Shown here: positions 11,886-24,000 of the stretch, piece by piece | Position numbering within the stretch: position 1 is the first letter of the stretch | Layout of the letters: each line of letters begins with the position of its first letter | Origin: Lichenostomus cassidix | Taxonomy: Eukaryota; Chordata; Aves; Passeriformes; Meliphagidae | Reading direction: 5' to 3' | DNA: 64,000 nt | Assembly: GCA_008360975.2 (NCBI GenBank) | Contig: CM039211.1 | Coordinates: 66,306,565-66,370,564, forward strand | Translations under genes and position numbers: made by a program | Notes under the pieces: model-generated | What the model saw: the letters and a program-made list of their open reading frames with translations, nothing else | What the model was told of the DNA's origin: nothing | Databases searched by the model: none

Positions 11886-14800
11886 TCTGGACCAGAGGAG
11901 GGTGAATCCCTCCTGAACACTCCTGACCTGGTCCAGGGACACCTGTGAGGAATGGGATGGAGAACTGTGGTGCAGCCACCATGCAGGAGGGGTGAGGTTG
12001 GTTGGACCCCATGCATGTAGGGTGTGGGTTTGCATGACCTGTTGTTCCCTCAGAGATGGAGCCTTGCTGCCTGACTGCATATTAAAGATCTGTATTTTTT
12101 TCAGAGAACCTCTGGTGGATTTGACAGCTCTGGGAGCAAAGCCCCCACCTTTAATCAGCCTCACTGAGGTCCCCATGACAAAGGTTGGCTCCACAGTGTA
12201 TGCCTTGGGCCAGAGGATGCTGTTCTCACAAGGAGAAACTGGGAAAGGAGTGACTTAGAGACTGCCTGTCTGTACATCCCTGGCTCCTCTGCCACCTGTG
12301 TCTTACTTTGCTTCCCTTCAGTGTCACAGCTGAGTTGCTCCAGTAACAAATCAGAGGGGACAGCAGACACGTGACTGAGGAGTCCTGTAATGAGGCTCTG
12401 CTCAGGCTGGTTAATATCTGAGGCCGTGATTGCAGCATCTTTTGAGCAGCTCTGAACATGCCCTGACAGGAGTTACCTATCTCAGGTCGAGTCTGGGATG
12501 TGAACCAGGGCACGGGGGAAGGTGAACACTGAAGCAGTCAGGGAATATGTGGCTTAATTGAGCTGGGAATCACAGCTGCTCTGTTAATCTGTCCCTTGTC
12601 TGGGACAGAGACAGCCCTGTCCTGTCACCCTGCTAAATGTGACAAGTGTGCTGCAAGCTTTGCAGGAATGTGGCACTGTTGGACTTCAGCTGAGGCTGTG
12701 CTGCCTCTTAGTGTGAAGGAGCCAAAATCCTGATCTGTGGTGATCAGATTGGTCACATCAATGAGACACAAACATGCACCTGATGCACAACCCCATGTGC
12801 ATCCTTGTCATACTTCTGGGTGCCTCATGCCATAGGACAGAAGAGTAGGATGAGCCACCCTGCTCTGCAAACTGTCTGTGTGCAGGGGTGGAGAAAGGCA
12901 GCAAAGGCTTTGCTGGGAGGAATTTAACAGTAAATGTAACTACAGGCCACCTCCCCTCAAGAAAACTGTGAAATATCCTGTCAGCTCCTGAGGGCTGTGA
13001 GCTCCCCAGCAAGCACAAAAACCCAGCAAGCAGCAGAAGGAAGACAGGTCTTCTACTCTGGCCCACAGACTGCCACTGTAGCCCCAAGTCCCACAGCAGC
13101 ACTTAACCAGCTGCCTGGACCCCCATGTTTGCTACAGCATTTGCTGATTCTCTGGGGATCTGCAGCCTCAGGTGTGCCCAGGTGTTCTTCAGGGCCACTG
13201 CGAAAGGGACAGCCTTGGGAACATACCCTGCACTGAGACCAAGCTGTGGTGCACGGTGAAGCCATCTGTTTCCATCCTGCAGCTGCTGTCCTTCCCATTG
13301 CAATTTACTTGGCCTCCTATAATTTATTCATCCCAGGATGCAGCTTGTACATCTGCAGTATCATTACTGGAGACGCCATTAGCTTTAAAATTTTATAAAC
13401 CTCTGTGCAGGTGATAAGTTGAAAAGTTAAAGAGGGTAATTGTGGCAGAAAAACAGGGGTACTTGCTCAGTATTCATCTCACACCAGAGATCCAGGCTCT
13501 GGGGGGGCTTTGGAGGGAGATCAGCAGACTGGTGTAAACAAGTGAACTGCTGCCAGCTCACCCAGCTGTGAGCCCATCTCAGCTGGATCCGTGCTCTGGG
13601 CAAGAGACCTTCAGGCATTTCCACACATTTTTCCCTCTTGCCTCCTTGGCTGCACCATTTCCTCAAGTCAATGACAAGAGGGGCTTCACACTCAGATGTT
13701 TGCATCTGGAAGTGTTGCTTATGCTTCCATGACGGACTTGACAAGGGAGTGGCAAGGGTTAGGGCAATCCTGAATCATCTGCCTGCTGTCTGTTGGTCTG
13801 GATGCTTTGGGACTCTCCAGGGAGCTGGGAGAGCCTCCACCATGTAGATACTCACCACTTGGAGTGTGCCTAGATCTCCCAAACTGCATCTCCTGCCTGC
13901 AATCCCCTCCTGCCCCTCTGCTACCTGCCCAGGTTCATGTGCCCTCATTAAGGACCACAGCATCTGAGTCATGCTGGGCAATTTCCCTAGAAAGTTTCCA
14001 TTGCCTGGGTGCAGACATGCACCAGAATTTTGGCAGGGAAGCAGGTATGAGAGCCTTGACCAGAGCCCTGCACCCTCTGCAGTGAATTAGGAGCATGCTG
14101 ATCACTCCTGGCAGCGGGAGGTCTCTGACAGCTGAGCTAGGGGGATAAATTCCTCTCCCCAAGGCCAAGAGAGATATGTGTACAAGGATGATTTACAGGC
14201 TGCACCCAGGGAGTGATCAGCTGGAAGGCTGCAGGGAGCAGGATCTGTGCCAAGCAGGTTGGGGCATGGAGGAGTGAGGGGTGGTGGGATGGAGTGAGGG
14301 GCAGCTGAGACCAGGGAGGGCAGTGGAGAAGACAAGGTCCCAAAGGTGTCCTGCAGTCTGCAGGCTGCTTTCTCTCTCCATGCTACAGCTGATAGTATCC
14401 CAAATCACCCCTCCATCCCTGGCACACCTGCAGCCCTGCTCAGTCTCCGGCAGCCTGAGAGTTTGGACATTATTGTCTGTCCCCATGGCATGGCTGAGGC
14501 ACAGGCAGCTGTGAGTGCTGGGGACAGGCTGCTCGTGGGTCTTGGTGGTGTGAATTTATCCCACCTTGTACATCTTTTTCATGCTGGCTAATGAAAGCAG
14601 CTGTAGCTGGGTAATTTGACTTCTACCTGTCGTTTCTGTGCACCTTGTCAGTCCATCATGCACAGTGTCACTCTGTCTCCTGTGGGTCACTGTCCTGCAA
14701 GGTGGGTTCATCACAAACCGTGCAACTGCATTACCCAAACCCTGAGCCCCCACCTGAGCTTTGTCAGCAGCTGGTGGCAGTCCAGGTTCAAGCTCCAGGA

Positions 14801-16009
14801 GGCATTTCTCCCTCCACTCTGCAAGCATCTTGTGTCTCCTTCCAGCTCTACATTTCCCAGGATGCTGCAGCACCTAGTCTGGAAGGATACAGGATCTGAA
14901 TGCTCAGCTGAAGGGAATTCACAAGCCCTTGAGGAACAGCAGGGGAATGAAACATGGGGCAGTTTAGAAGACACATAACCCAGCTGAGACTGACCAGTTC
15001 CCACCTTGTCCTGCTCTCCTGACATAGCCAGATTGTCCTTTCCTTCCCCAAATGTATTTTGCTGATGCCCATCCCTTGTCACTGTGATTTTCTGTCTCTG
15101 GTTTACTGTAGAAAATTATCTTGAGATGGGACTGAGAAACGTAAAATGGCTTTAAGTAGGACAGGGTCTTTCTGCTGCCTGCCTTAGCTAGCCATGATCT
15201 GCTGGGGTGATTTTGCCCCAAGGCAGAGTTCCCATTTGCATTTTGGGGCAACATGCCATGGGCTGTAAGCACCACCATTCCCACATCCACACATCTTACA
15301 CTGCTGATACCAAAACAGCTCAGCCTTTCTGCCAGGTCTTAATCTGCTGCATAGTTCACAGCAAGAACCTTTTCCTGGTTTTTCCTACAAAGCCCTGGCT
15401 CCTGGGAACAGAGTGATGTCCTACCAAGGCTTGGTCGTCCTCTGCAGAGCATAGTCCTCTTAAGGCCTTTACAACCCTCAGCAGCCTTGATGGTCCTGGA
15501 CTTCCAGGACTTATGCATCCTAGTGAGTTATGATAGAAATATAGCCCTGCATAACAATTTCTTCTGGAATGTGAAGATCATGCAAGACTGCACTCAGTGG
15601 CCAATTTTGGCAGCCAAAGCTGTCTCCTTGCTCTTTTGCTGCGCTGGCTTTCTTCCCCTCATGCTGCTCAACTTCCATCCGCTGATACACCAGGATGAAG
15701 TCTTCTCTAACTGTTCCTGACTTCAGCATGCTGCCAGGTAAACAGTGTGGAAATTAGTGGAGACAAGTAAATAATTTGTAAACAATAATTTATTCATTAC
15801 CTTCCCCTCCTTACCCTGTGCAAGCAGATTGCGAGGTGCCTCAGAAGCACTTGCAGTTTGGAGTGAGTTCTCTTGTAAGGCATTTCCCCACTCCCCATGA
15901 ATAACTTATGAACAGACCAGAGTGAATATTAAGGGCCTGAAAATCCAGAGACTTGAGCTGCTGAGCTGAGTGAGTACCGCTCCAGCTCCTTGAATAGACA
16001 AGATATCTA
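11886..16009. other. Intergenic stretch, no gene recognised
   Basis: No recognisable coding, RNA or mobile-element sequence. Open frames here are short and show no homology. Confidence 0.55.
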
Positions 16010-18284
16010 ACGAAACAGCACTAAGTGAATTCACTGTGCTGTAATTAAAGGGTGTGCACATTTGTTAGTCAATGGGCTGCCTGTCAGGTAGGTTAAGGTA
16101 GCCATGCAGCAGGGGATGGCATGCCTGAGAGATGTGGTCTGTGACTGGGATACCAAGTCTTAGCATTTACTTTTGGGGTTGATTCATATTGTATAGTGCT
16201 TCTACTGAGCTGTTCACGAGAGGCAAACATGACCTGACTGGACTGGGTTGATGCAGGAGGTTCACAGAAAAGTTTTCTGAATAGCCTCACATGTCTATAA
16301 ATTACCAAAGAATTGGTAGAAGGCACGCATGGAGGGTTTGAGCCCAGAACCCACAGAGAGCATGAGGATGTGCTGACTTCAAAGAATACAAAGTTAAGCT
16401 TGCACTTGGCTTCAGCCAGGTGCTCTGTGATGGGCATTTATCCACCTTTGATCTCAGTCACCTGCTTTGTGTTACTTTCTTTTTTTTCCAAAGATGATTA
16501 TAATTCATTCAGAGAAACAATCTCAACCCCCTGCTTGGCTCCTAAGGCAAGGATTCAGGTTAGTGCTACATGAAACCGGGGAGGTGGGCTATGGGCTGAA
16601 ATCCCTGTTGCTCTTGCAGAGCTCTCTGTCAGCCCTGCACATGATGTTCCCCATGTCCCAGGTCCAACAGGACCCACTGCCCAGGGCTGTGCTTGTAGAG
16701 GGCTATGTTGATCCCAGGTACCTTTTCCAGTGTAGGTCTCAAACATCTCCCAGTGCTGGGTGAAGGTCAGGAGCCCCCATGGCTGGGGGACATCACCAGA
16801 ATCCTCTCTTGAGGCATTTGGCGCAGCATTTTTCATTCCATCATAGCTGAGACATCAGGACTAACAGGGACTAGGTGATCTGTTGCCTTCATTATAGTGG
16901 CTAGGACGTCCTGGATAGGATTTAAACCAGGGCTGAATGTGAGGCACAAAGCTATGGATCCACATTCCAAACACCTGGAGTACCCAGGGGATGCTGTGGG
17001 TACCCCCACAATGCCATGAGTCCCCCAGTGCCATGGGTAGGGCATCCTGCAGCACATCTACAGGTGTGGTTCAGGCCTTTCTGCAGCCCTGAGCACTGCC
17101 ATGGCAGGCTGTGTGCAGGCAGCCCTACCCAGAGCACCCGCAGAGCAATGCAACAGGCTCTGGAGCAGGCAAGGGACCATTCCCACCACTGGGATGGACC
17201 CAAAGCAGCACACAGCTTGAGGCCTGCCCCAGCTCCCCCTTGCTGGATCCCCCATGCATCTGTGGTCCCTTTCCCTCTCCGGCAGCCCCGTGCACCTGCA
17301 CTGCTAGGCGGAGTGGGATTTATCCTGCCCCAGGCGCTCGGTGCAAGGGGTCAGCCCTCATAAACCTCTCCGGCACCGGAGCCTGGGCCAGCTGCCTTGC
17401 TCGCGCCCACAGGGAGAGCCTCTGCACCCCGGGACAGCTTTTCTATCAGAGCCTGAGGCTGTTCCTCAGGCCAGCACCCATCCTGTTGGGTCCAGAGCAT
17501 GGCATGCTGGCAGCATGGTGGGGATGGGGCTGTGTGCTCCCAGCCCCTGGCTCCCCTCCCCACACCAAGCACTTTGGGTAAGCCCCGGTACGTGGGAGGC
17601 GGCATGAAGTCATTCTGGTCCTCCAGCAAGCCCCTCCAGCTGTCCGGAGCCAGTGCAGATTGTGGGACGTGTCTGGTGACTGACGAGGCCTCAAATCCAC
17701 GTTTGTGTGAGATGATATCGAGAGTTTTAATTTTTTTATGAGCGAGGGGTCGGGGGGAGGCAGGGATTCTCAGGGCGGCTCAGAGGGGAGGCAGCAGTGT
17801 GTGCATGTGCGTGTGTGAAACACGTTTCATCCCAAGGACCCCCAGCTGCAGGAGTCCTGCACTGATAAAACCAGCATCCCATCACCTCTGAGCTGCAGGG
17901 ACCAGCTGGGGAGGAGAATGGACAATGGCAGCTAACAGGGATGTGTCGGCAGGGCTCAGAGTTGGCTCTTGCATCAAGCCCTCTGCTCAGTCCCTCTTGC
18001 ACCTCACCAAAGTCTCCTCTGGGCCATGCCCATGGTGACATTCCAGCCTCAGGCACTTCCTCAGTAGATGAGTTCCTGGAAAGCTTCGTGGAGCTGATCT
18101 TCTCCTTTCCCAATAGAGAGGCCACTTGATGGAGTGCCTCCATGTGACTTCTCCAACATCCAGACTCTGGTGAGGTGCTGTGGCCACTTTCTAACCCTAC
18201 TGATGCTCCTGAGAAGTTGCTCTCCTGCCCTGCAGCCTCATGGGCAGTGTTTGGTGCATGCTGGTGGTTTCCACAGGGATACCC
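16010..18284 (+). repeat. Copy 1 of a 2,275-bp duplication abutting the gap
   Basis: This block recurs at 18785-21059 (offset 2,775). Every open frame in one copy has an identical translation in the other, so the copies look identical. Copy 1 ends exactly where the N run starts. No gene is recognisable inside. The most likely reading is two unmerged overlapping contig ends rather than a real tandem duplication. Confidence 0.95.
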
Positions 18285-18784
18285 NNNNNNNNNNNNNNNN
18301 NNNNNNNNNNNNNNNNNNNNNNNNNNNNNNNNNNNNNNNNNNNNNNNNNNNNNNNNNNNNNNNNNNNNNNNNNNNNNNNNNNNNNNNNNNNNNNNNNNNN
18401 NNNNNNNNNNNNNNNNNNNNNNNNNNNNNNNNNNNNNNNNNNNNNNNNNNNNNNNNNNNNNNNNNNNNNNNNNNNNNNNNNNNNNNNNNNNNNNNNNNNN
18501 NNNNNNNNNNNNNNNNNNNNNNNNNNNNNNNNNNNNNNNNNNNNNNNNNNNNNNNNNNNNNNNNNNNNNNNNNNNNNNNNNNNNNNNNNNNNNNNNNNNN
18601 NNNNNNNNNNNNNNNNNNNNNNNNNNNNNNNNNNNNNNNNNNNNNNNNNNNNNNNNNNNNNNNNNNNNNNNNNNNNNNNNNNNNNNNNNNNNNNNNNNNN
18701 NNNNNNNNNNNNNNNNNNNNNNNNNNNNNNNNNNNNNNNNNNNNNNNNNNNNNNNNNNNNNNNNNNNNNNNNNNNNNNNNNNNN
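18285..18784. other. Assembly gap, 500 N
   Basis: A run of exactly 500 undetermined bases, a placeholder length rather than a measured distance. Confidence 0.99.
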
Positions 18785-21059
18785 ACGAAACAGCACTAAG
18801 TGAATTCACTGTGCTGTAATTAAAGGGTGTGCACATTTGTTAGTCAATGGGCTGCCTGTCAGGTAGGTTAAGGTAGCCATGCAGCAGGGGATGGCATGCC
18901 TGAGAGATGTGGTCTGTGACTGGGATACCAAGTCTTAGCATTTACTTTTGGGGTTGATTCATATTGTATAGTGCTTCTACTGAGCTGTTCACGAGAGGCA
19001 AACATGACCTGACTGGACTGGGTTGATGCAGGAGGTTCACAGAAAAGTTTTCTGAATAGCCTCACATGTCTATAAATTACCAAAGAATTGGTAGAAGGCA
19101 CGCATGGAGGGTTTGAGCCCAGAACCCACAGAGAGCATGAGGATGTGCTGACTTCAAAGAATACAAAGTTAAGCTTGCACTTGGCTTCAGCCAGGTGCTC
19201 TGTGATGGGCATTTATCCACCTTTGATCTCAGTCACCTGCTTTGTGTTACTTTCTTTTTTTTCCAAAGATGATTATAATTCATTCAGAGAAACAATCTCA
19301 ACCCCCTGCTTGGCTCCTAAGGCAAGGATTCAGGTTAGTGCTACATGAAACCGGGGAGGTGGGCTATGGGCTGAAATCCCTGTTGCTCTTGCAGAGCTCT
19401 CTGTCAGCCCTGCACATGATGTTCCCCATGTCCCAGGTCCAACAGGACCCACTGCCCAGGGCTGTGCTTGTAGAGGGCTATGTTGATCCCAGGTACCTTT
19501 TCCAGTGTAGGTCTCAAACATCTCCCAGTGCTGGGTGAAGGTCAGGAGCCCCCATGGCTGGGGGACATCACCAGAATCCTCTCTTGAGGCATTTGGCGCA
19601 GCATTTTTCATTCCATCATAGCTGAGACATCAGGACTAACAGGGACTAGGTGATCTGTTGCCTTCATTATAGTGGCTAGGACGTCCTGGATAGGATTTAA
19701 ACCAGGGCTGAATGTGAGGCACAAAGCTATGGATCCACATTCCAAACACCTGGAGTACCCAGGGGATGCTGTGGGTACCCCCACAATGCCATGAGTCCCC
19801 CAGTGCCATGGGTAGGGCATCCTGCAGCACATCTACAGGTGTGGTTCAGGCCTTTCTGCAGCCCTGAGCACTGCCATGGCAGGCTGTGTGCAGGCAGCCC
19901 TACCCAGAGCACCCGCAGAGCAATGCAACAGGCTCTGGAGCAGGCAAGGGACCATTCCCACCACTGGGATGGACCCAAAGCAGCACACAGCTTGAGGCCT
20001 GCCCCAGCTCCCCCTTGCTGGATCCCCCATGCATCTGTGGTCCCTTTCCCTCTCCGGCAGCCCCGTGCACCTGCACTGCTAGGCGGAGTGGGATTTATCC
20101 TGCCCCAGGCGCTCGGTGCAAGGGGTCAGCCCTCATAAACCTCTCCGGCACCGGAGCCTGGGCCAGCTGCCTTGCTCGCGCCCACAGGGAGAGCCTCTGC
20201 ACCCCGGGACAGCTTTTCTATCAGAGCCTGAGGCTGTTCCTCAGGCCAGCACCCATCCTGTTGGGTCCAGAGCATGGCATGCTGGCAGCATGGTGGGGAT
20301 GGGGCTGTGTGCTCCCAGCCCCTGGCTCCCCTCCCCACACCAAGCACTTTGGGTAAGCCCCGGTACGTGGGAGGCGGCATGAAGTCATTCTGGTCCTCCA
20401 GCAAGCCCCTCCAGCTGTCCGGAGCCAGTGCAGATTGTGGGACGTGTCTGGTGACTGACGAGGCCTCAAATCCACGTTTGTGTGAGATGATATCGAGAGT
20501 TTTAATTTTTTTATGAGCGAGGGGTCGGGGGGAGGCAGGGATTCTCAGGGCGGCTCAGAGGGGAGGCAGCAGTGTGTGCATGTGCGTGTGTGAAACACGT
20601 TTCATCCCAAGGACCCCCAGCTGCAGGAGTCCTGCACTGATAAAACCAGCATCCCATCACCTCTGAGCTGCAGGGACCAGCTGGGGAGGAGAATGGACAA
20701 TGGCAGCTAACAGGGATGTGTCGGCAGGGCTCAGAGTTGGCTCTTGCATCAAGCCCTCTGCTCAGTCCCTCTTGCACCTCACCAAAGTCTCCTCTGGGCC
20801 ATGCCCATGGTGACATTCCAGCCTCAGGCACTTCCTCAGTAGATGAGTTCCTGGAAAGCTTCGTGGAGCTGATCTTCTCCTTTCCCAATAGAGAGGCCAC
20901 TTGATGGAGTGCCTCCATGTGACTTCTCCAACATCCAGACTCTGGTGAGGTGCTGTGGCCACTTTCTAACCCTACTGATGCTCCTGAGAAGTTGCTCTCC
21001 TGCCCTGCAGCCTCATGGGCAGTGTTTGGTGCATGCTGGTGGTTTCCACAGGGATACCC
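18785..21059 (+). repeat. Copy 2 of the 2,275-bp duplication
   Basis: This copy begins exactly at the first base after the gap with ACGAAACAGCACTAAGTG, the same as 16010 onward, and runs to GGGATACCC at 21059. From there sequence continues that is absent from copy 1. Confidence 0.95.
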
Positions 21060-24000
21060 TGTCTGCAGATTGCTCTGCCCTGGTTTGATCACAGCTAACC
21101 TTAGCTCCTAGTCCTGCATTAAACCTCACCACACCATCGAGGAGCAAGTCAGAGTCACCAATGCTTCCCAGCTGGCCAGAAAATTGCTTGATCTTTCATC
21201 AGTCCAGAGCCAGGCAAAAAGTGAGCCAAGGTGAAGCCATGATGCCTGCTCTGAAGTGCACTGTGTTGGATGGGATCCTGCTGGGAAAGGACCTGGAGCA
21301 ACCTCTTGGCTGTCAATGTCCCATGGCCAAGGCTGCAAGGTGGCCACCAAGGTCACATACTGCCATCCATGACTGCAGTGTGGGGACTTCCAGGTGATGC
21401 CTGGCCCTTTCAGTGGGAAGATCCTGTCCCTGCTTCCCTCAGACAGTGGGGATGGAGGAACCTCTCCTCGAACTGGCCAGAGTGCCTGCATACAGTGACT
21501 CTCACCCGGAAAGGAGGAGGGGGGCCGAGGCCTCTTTGTAACCCAATCTCGTCTGCATGGGCCCCTTTGTTGTTATTACATTTATTTATTGATCCCCCTT
21601 GGGAAAGCCTTAGCGGTGCTGGACTTGCCGGGGCTTTATTAATGGGGATAGGGAGTGAGGGGAGGGAAGGGGGGCCGAACACAGCACTCGGACCATCTGT
21701 TCCCACCAAAGGGATGGAGCAACAATAGCCATGTTTATAAAACTTCTCTGCAACTCATTGTGTTTGCGAAAGGAGAGCTTCCACATCAAAGGCCATTTCC
21801 GCTCCCACTGCTCGGGGGCCCCTCCATCTTCCAACATCCTGCAAGGATCGCCCTGTCCTGGTCCCTTCTCTTCGCAGCCCTGGACACATGGTGAGGTGAT
21901 AGTGGCATCACCCACAGAGGGACCACCATGACTGGGGACACCCCAGCCAAAGGGAATGTTCATCACCTGCCCATGTCTGGTGGTCCATGGGACTTTCCAA
22001 GGAGGGGTTTCTCCTGGAAGGAATAAAACCCTATCATACGGCATTGGATAGTGTTTGCGAAACCTTGGTGTCAGGAGCAATAATATGTCCAGTACTGGAG
22101 ACCTGTCTCCTGGATGGTTTCTTTCAGCCCACTGAAACAGCAGTGTTCATGAAGCTGCTTTGGTTTTGCTCAAATTTCAGATGTGGGAAAAAAATAAAAG
22201 AAGAAAAACAAAAAGGGAAAGAGTGGGGTTTGGCCACGTCAAAGCTGGCTGATGGGGTCCTTCATAATGAAACAACTGTGTTTGGCTTTGCTTGAGGCTT
22301 GTATTAGATTATCTGTTACAATCAGACATGAAATAAAGACCATTAAACAGCGATGAAATATTTTGACTGAACCAGTATGTTGTTTTTTTCTTCCCAAACT
22401 GATCTTTATGGACAAGATGAGGGTTTAGATCTGGCTCAGTTCAAAGCCAAATGCCTTCCTGGGGACTTGGAGTTGTCAGCCATCTCCTGACCACGACTCG
22501 ATCCTGGAAGCTGGGAATGGGCTGCTCTGGGGTGAATTCACAGGCTGGAGGTTTGGAACATATCCTGGCTGTCACACATTCCCAGCATGACCCTGAATGA
22601 TGGCATGTCACCTCCTGGGACTGCGTCTCCTCCCCTGTTTGTTGGTGCTTTATGGCAGTGATTGTGTCCATGGGGTGATTCACATGTGAGCTGGTGACTC
22701 TGCTGGCATTTGTGACCACTAGGTGTGAGGAACAGAGACATTTTCCCCAGGGATGTAGATATATCTCAGCCCAGCTTTGGACAGAGATGAGACCTCTGAA
22801 AGTTGCTGCCAGCCTGCAGGAAGGCACTTTGGGAAAGGTGTCTCTCTGCACCATCTGTTTGTGCAAGGGCCTGATTTCCAGCTGGCAGGACAGGCATCCT
22901 GACAGCAAGCTGGTGGCTGGGCAGGGTTCAGCCTGTCTCACACCTTTCAACCATCCCTTCCACCCTGGAAGGGGGAAACCTTCCCAGAGACTGCACGACG
23001 CCTTCTCAGGAAGCAGTCCAAGTGCCTGCTGGCTGTGTCCCCTTGGCCAGGCTGCTGGAGGAGACCTGAGCATGGTCCCTGATCACTTTTGGCAGGGTGC
23101 AGGGAGCATGCTGCTCTCTCCCAGCACTCAGCAGCTTCCCTGGGAACCATGCAGAAAAGGAGGAGAGGAGCCCAGACTTGTGGGAGACACTTTTCATTTC
23201 ATGCCTAAGCCACTACTCTGCTGCTCAGCCACATGGCTCCATTAAGTCCCTTTCTGGCTGTCTTCTTTCCATCAATCACTCCGTCTCCACGAGCAGCCCA
23301 GACACCGGATCTGGGTTATAAATAAGACAATCAATCAGCGATGCTATTAGATAAACAGAGTGGCAGAAGCCAAATTAATGCTTGGCTTTTTCTTGAAAGG
23401 GAGGAAAAAAGAGTCAATTGCTTATTAGAGGACCCTGGTGTGGTCTGGTCTCCACGCTGCAGCTGAGCTGGGTGGGCTGTGCTTGGCTTCTGCCTGTATG
23501 TAAGAGGTTTGGGATGCTGTGAGCAGATAATCCGTGTGGGTCACCCTGGCCAGAGCAGGGAGGGGACTGGGGCAGACTGAAGGTGAGCAGGGAGGTTGTA
23601 GCACTGGGGCAGTGATGGGAATGGGAAAACAGTGGTGGAAGCTGCCCATCTGGGCCATGAGGAGGTTTCAGGGCTGGTCTGGTGGGGAGGGAGAGCATGA
23701 GGCTGCAGGTGGAGGTGTCTGGGGACCAGGAACACAGTGCCAGGACAGAAACTGAGCCAGTCAGGATGGACACAAGGAAGAAGACAGTCACTGCTTGGAG
23801 GCTTTTCAAATAGACATTCTCTTCTGGAGATTAATCAAGTTGTTGTTTGGAACCACCAAGAAATAAGATGGTCCAAGAATCTTTTGTGGTCTGCTGTGAC
23901 CATCTGTCACCTCTTGCTGCTACAAACCTCTGCCCTACAGCATTGTGAGGGTGCCCAAGGTGGTTTTTACCTCCAGAGTCCCCACCTGCAGCTCTGTCTG

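Noticed and set aside
15487..15720. 77-residue hydrophobic open frame on the plus strand
   Set aside because: No start context, homology, splice partners or conservation evidence; length is within chance for the region.
17736..18836. 366-residue open frame (and similar plus-strand frames) spanning the gap
   Set aside because: About half of it is N, so it is an artefact of translating through the gap. The real part is repeated in the second copy without any homology.
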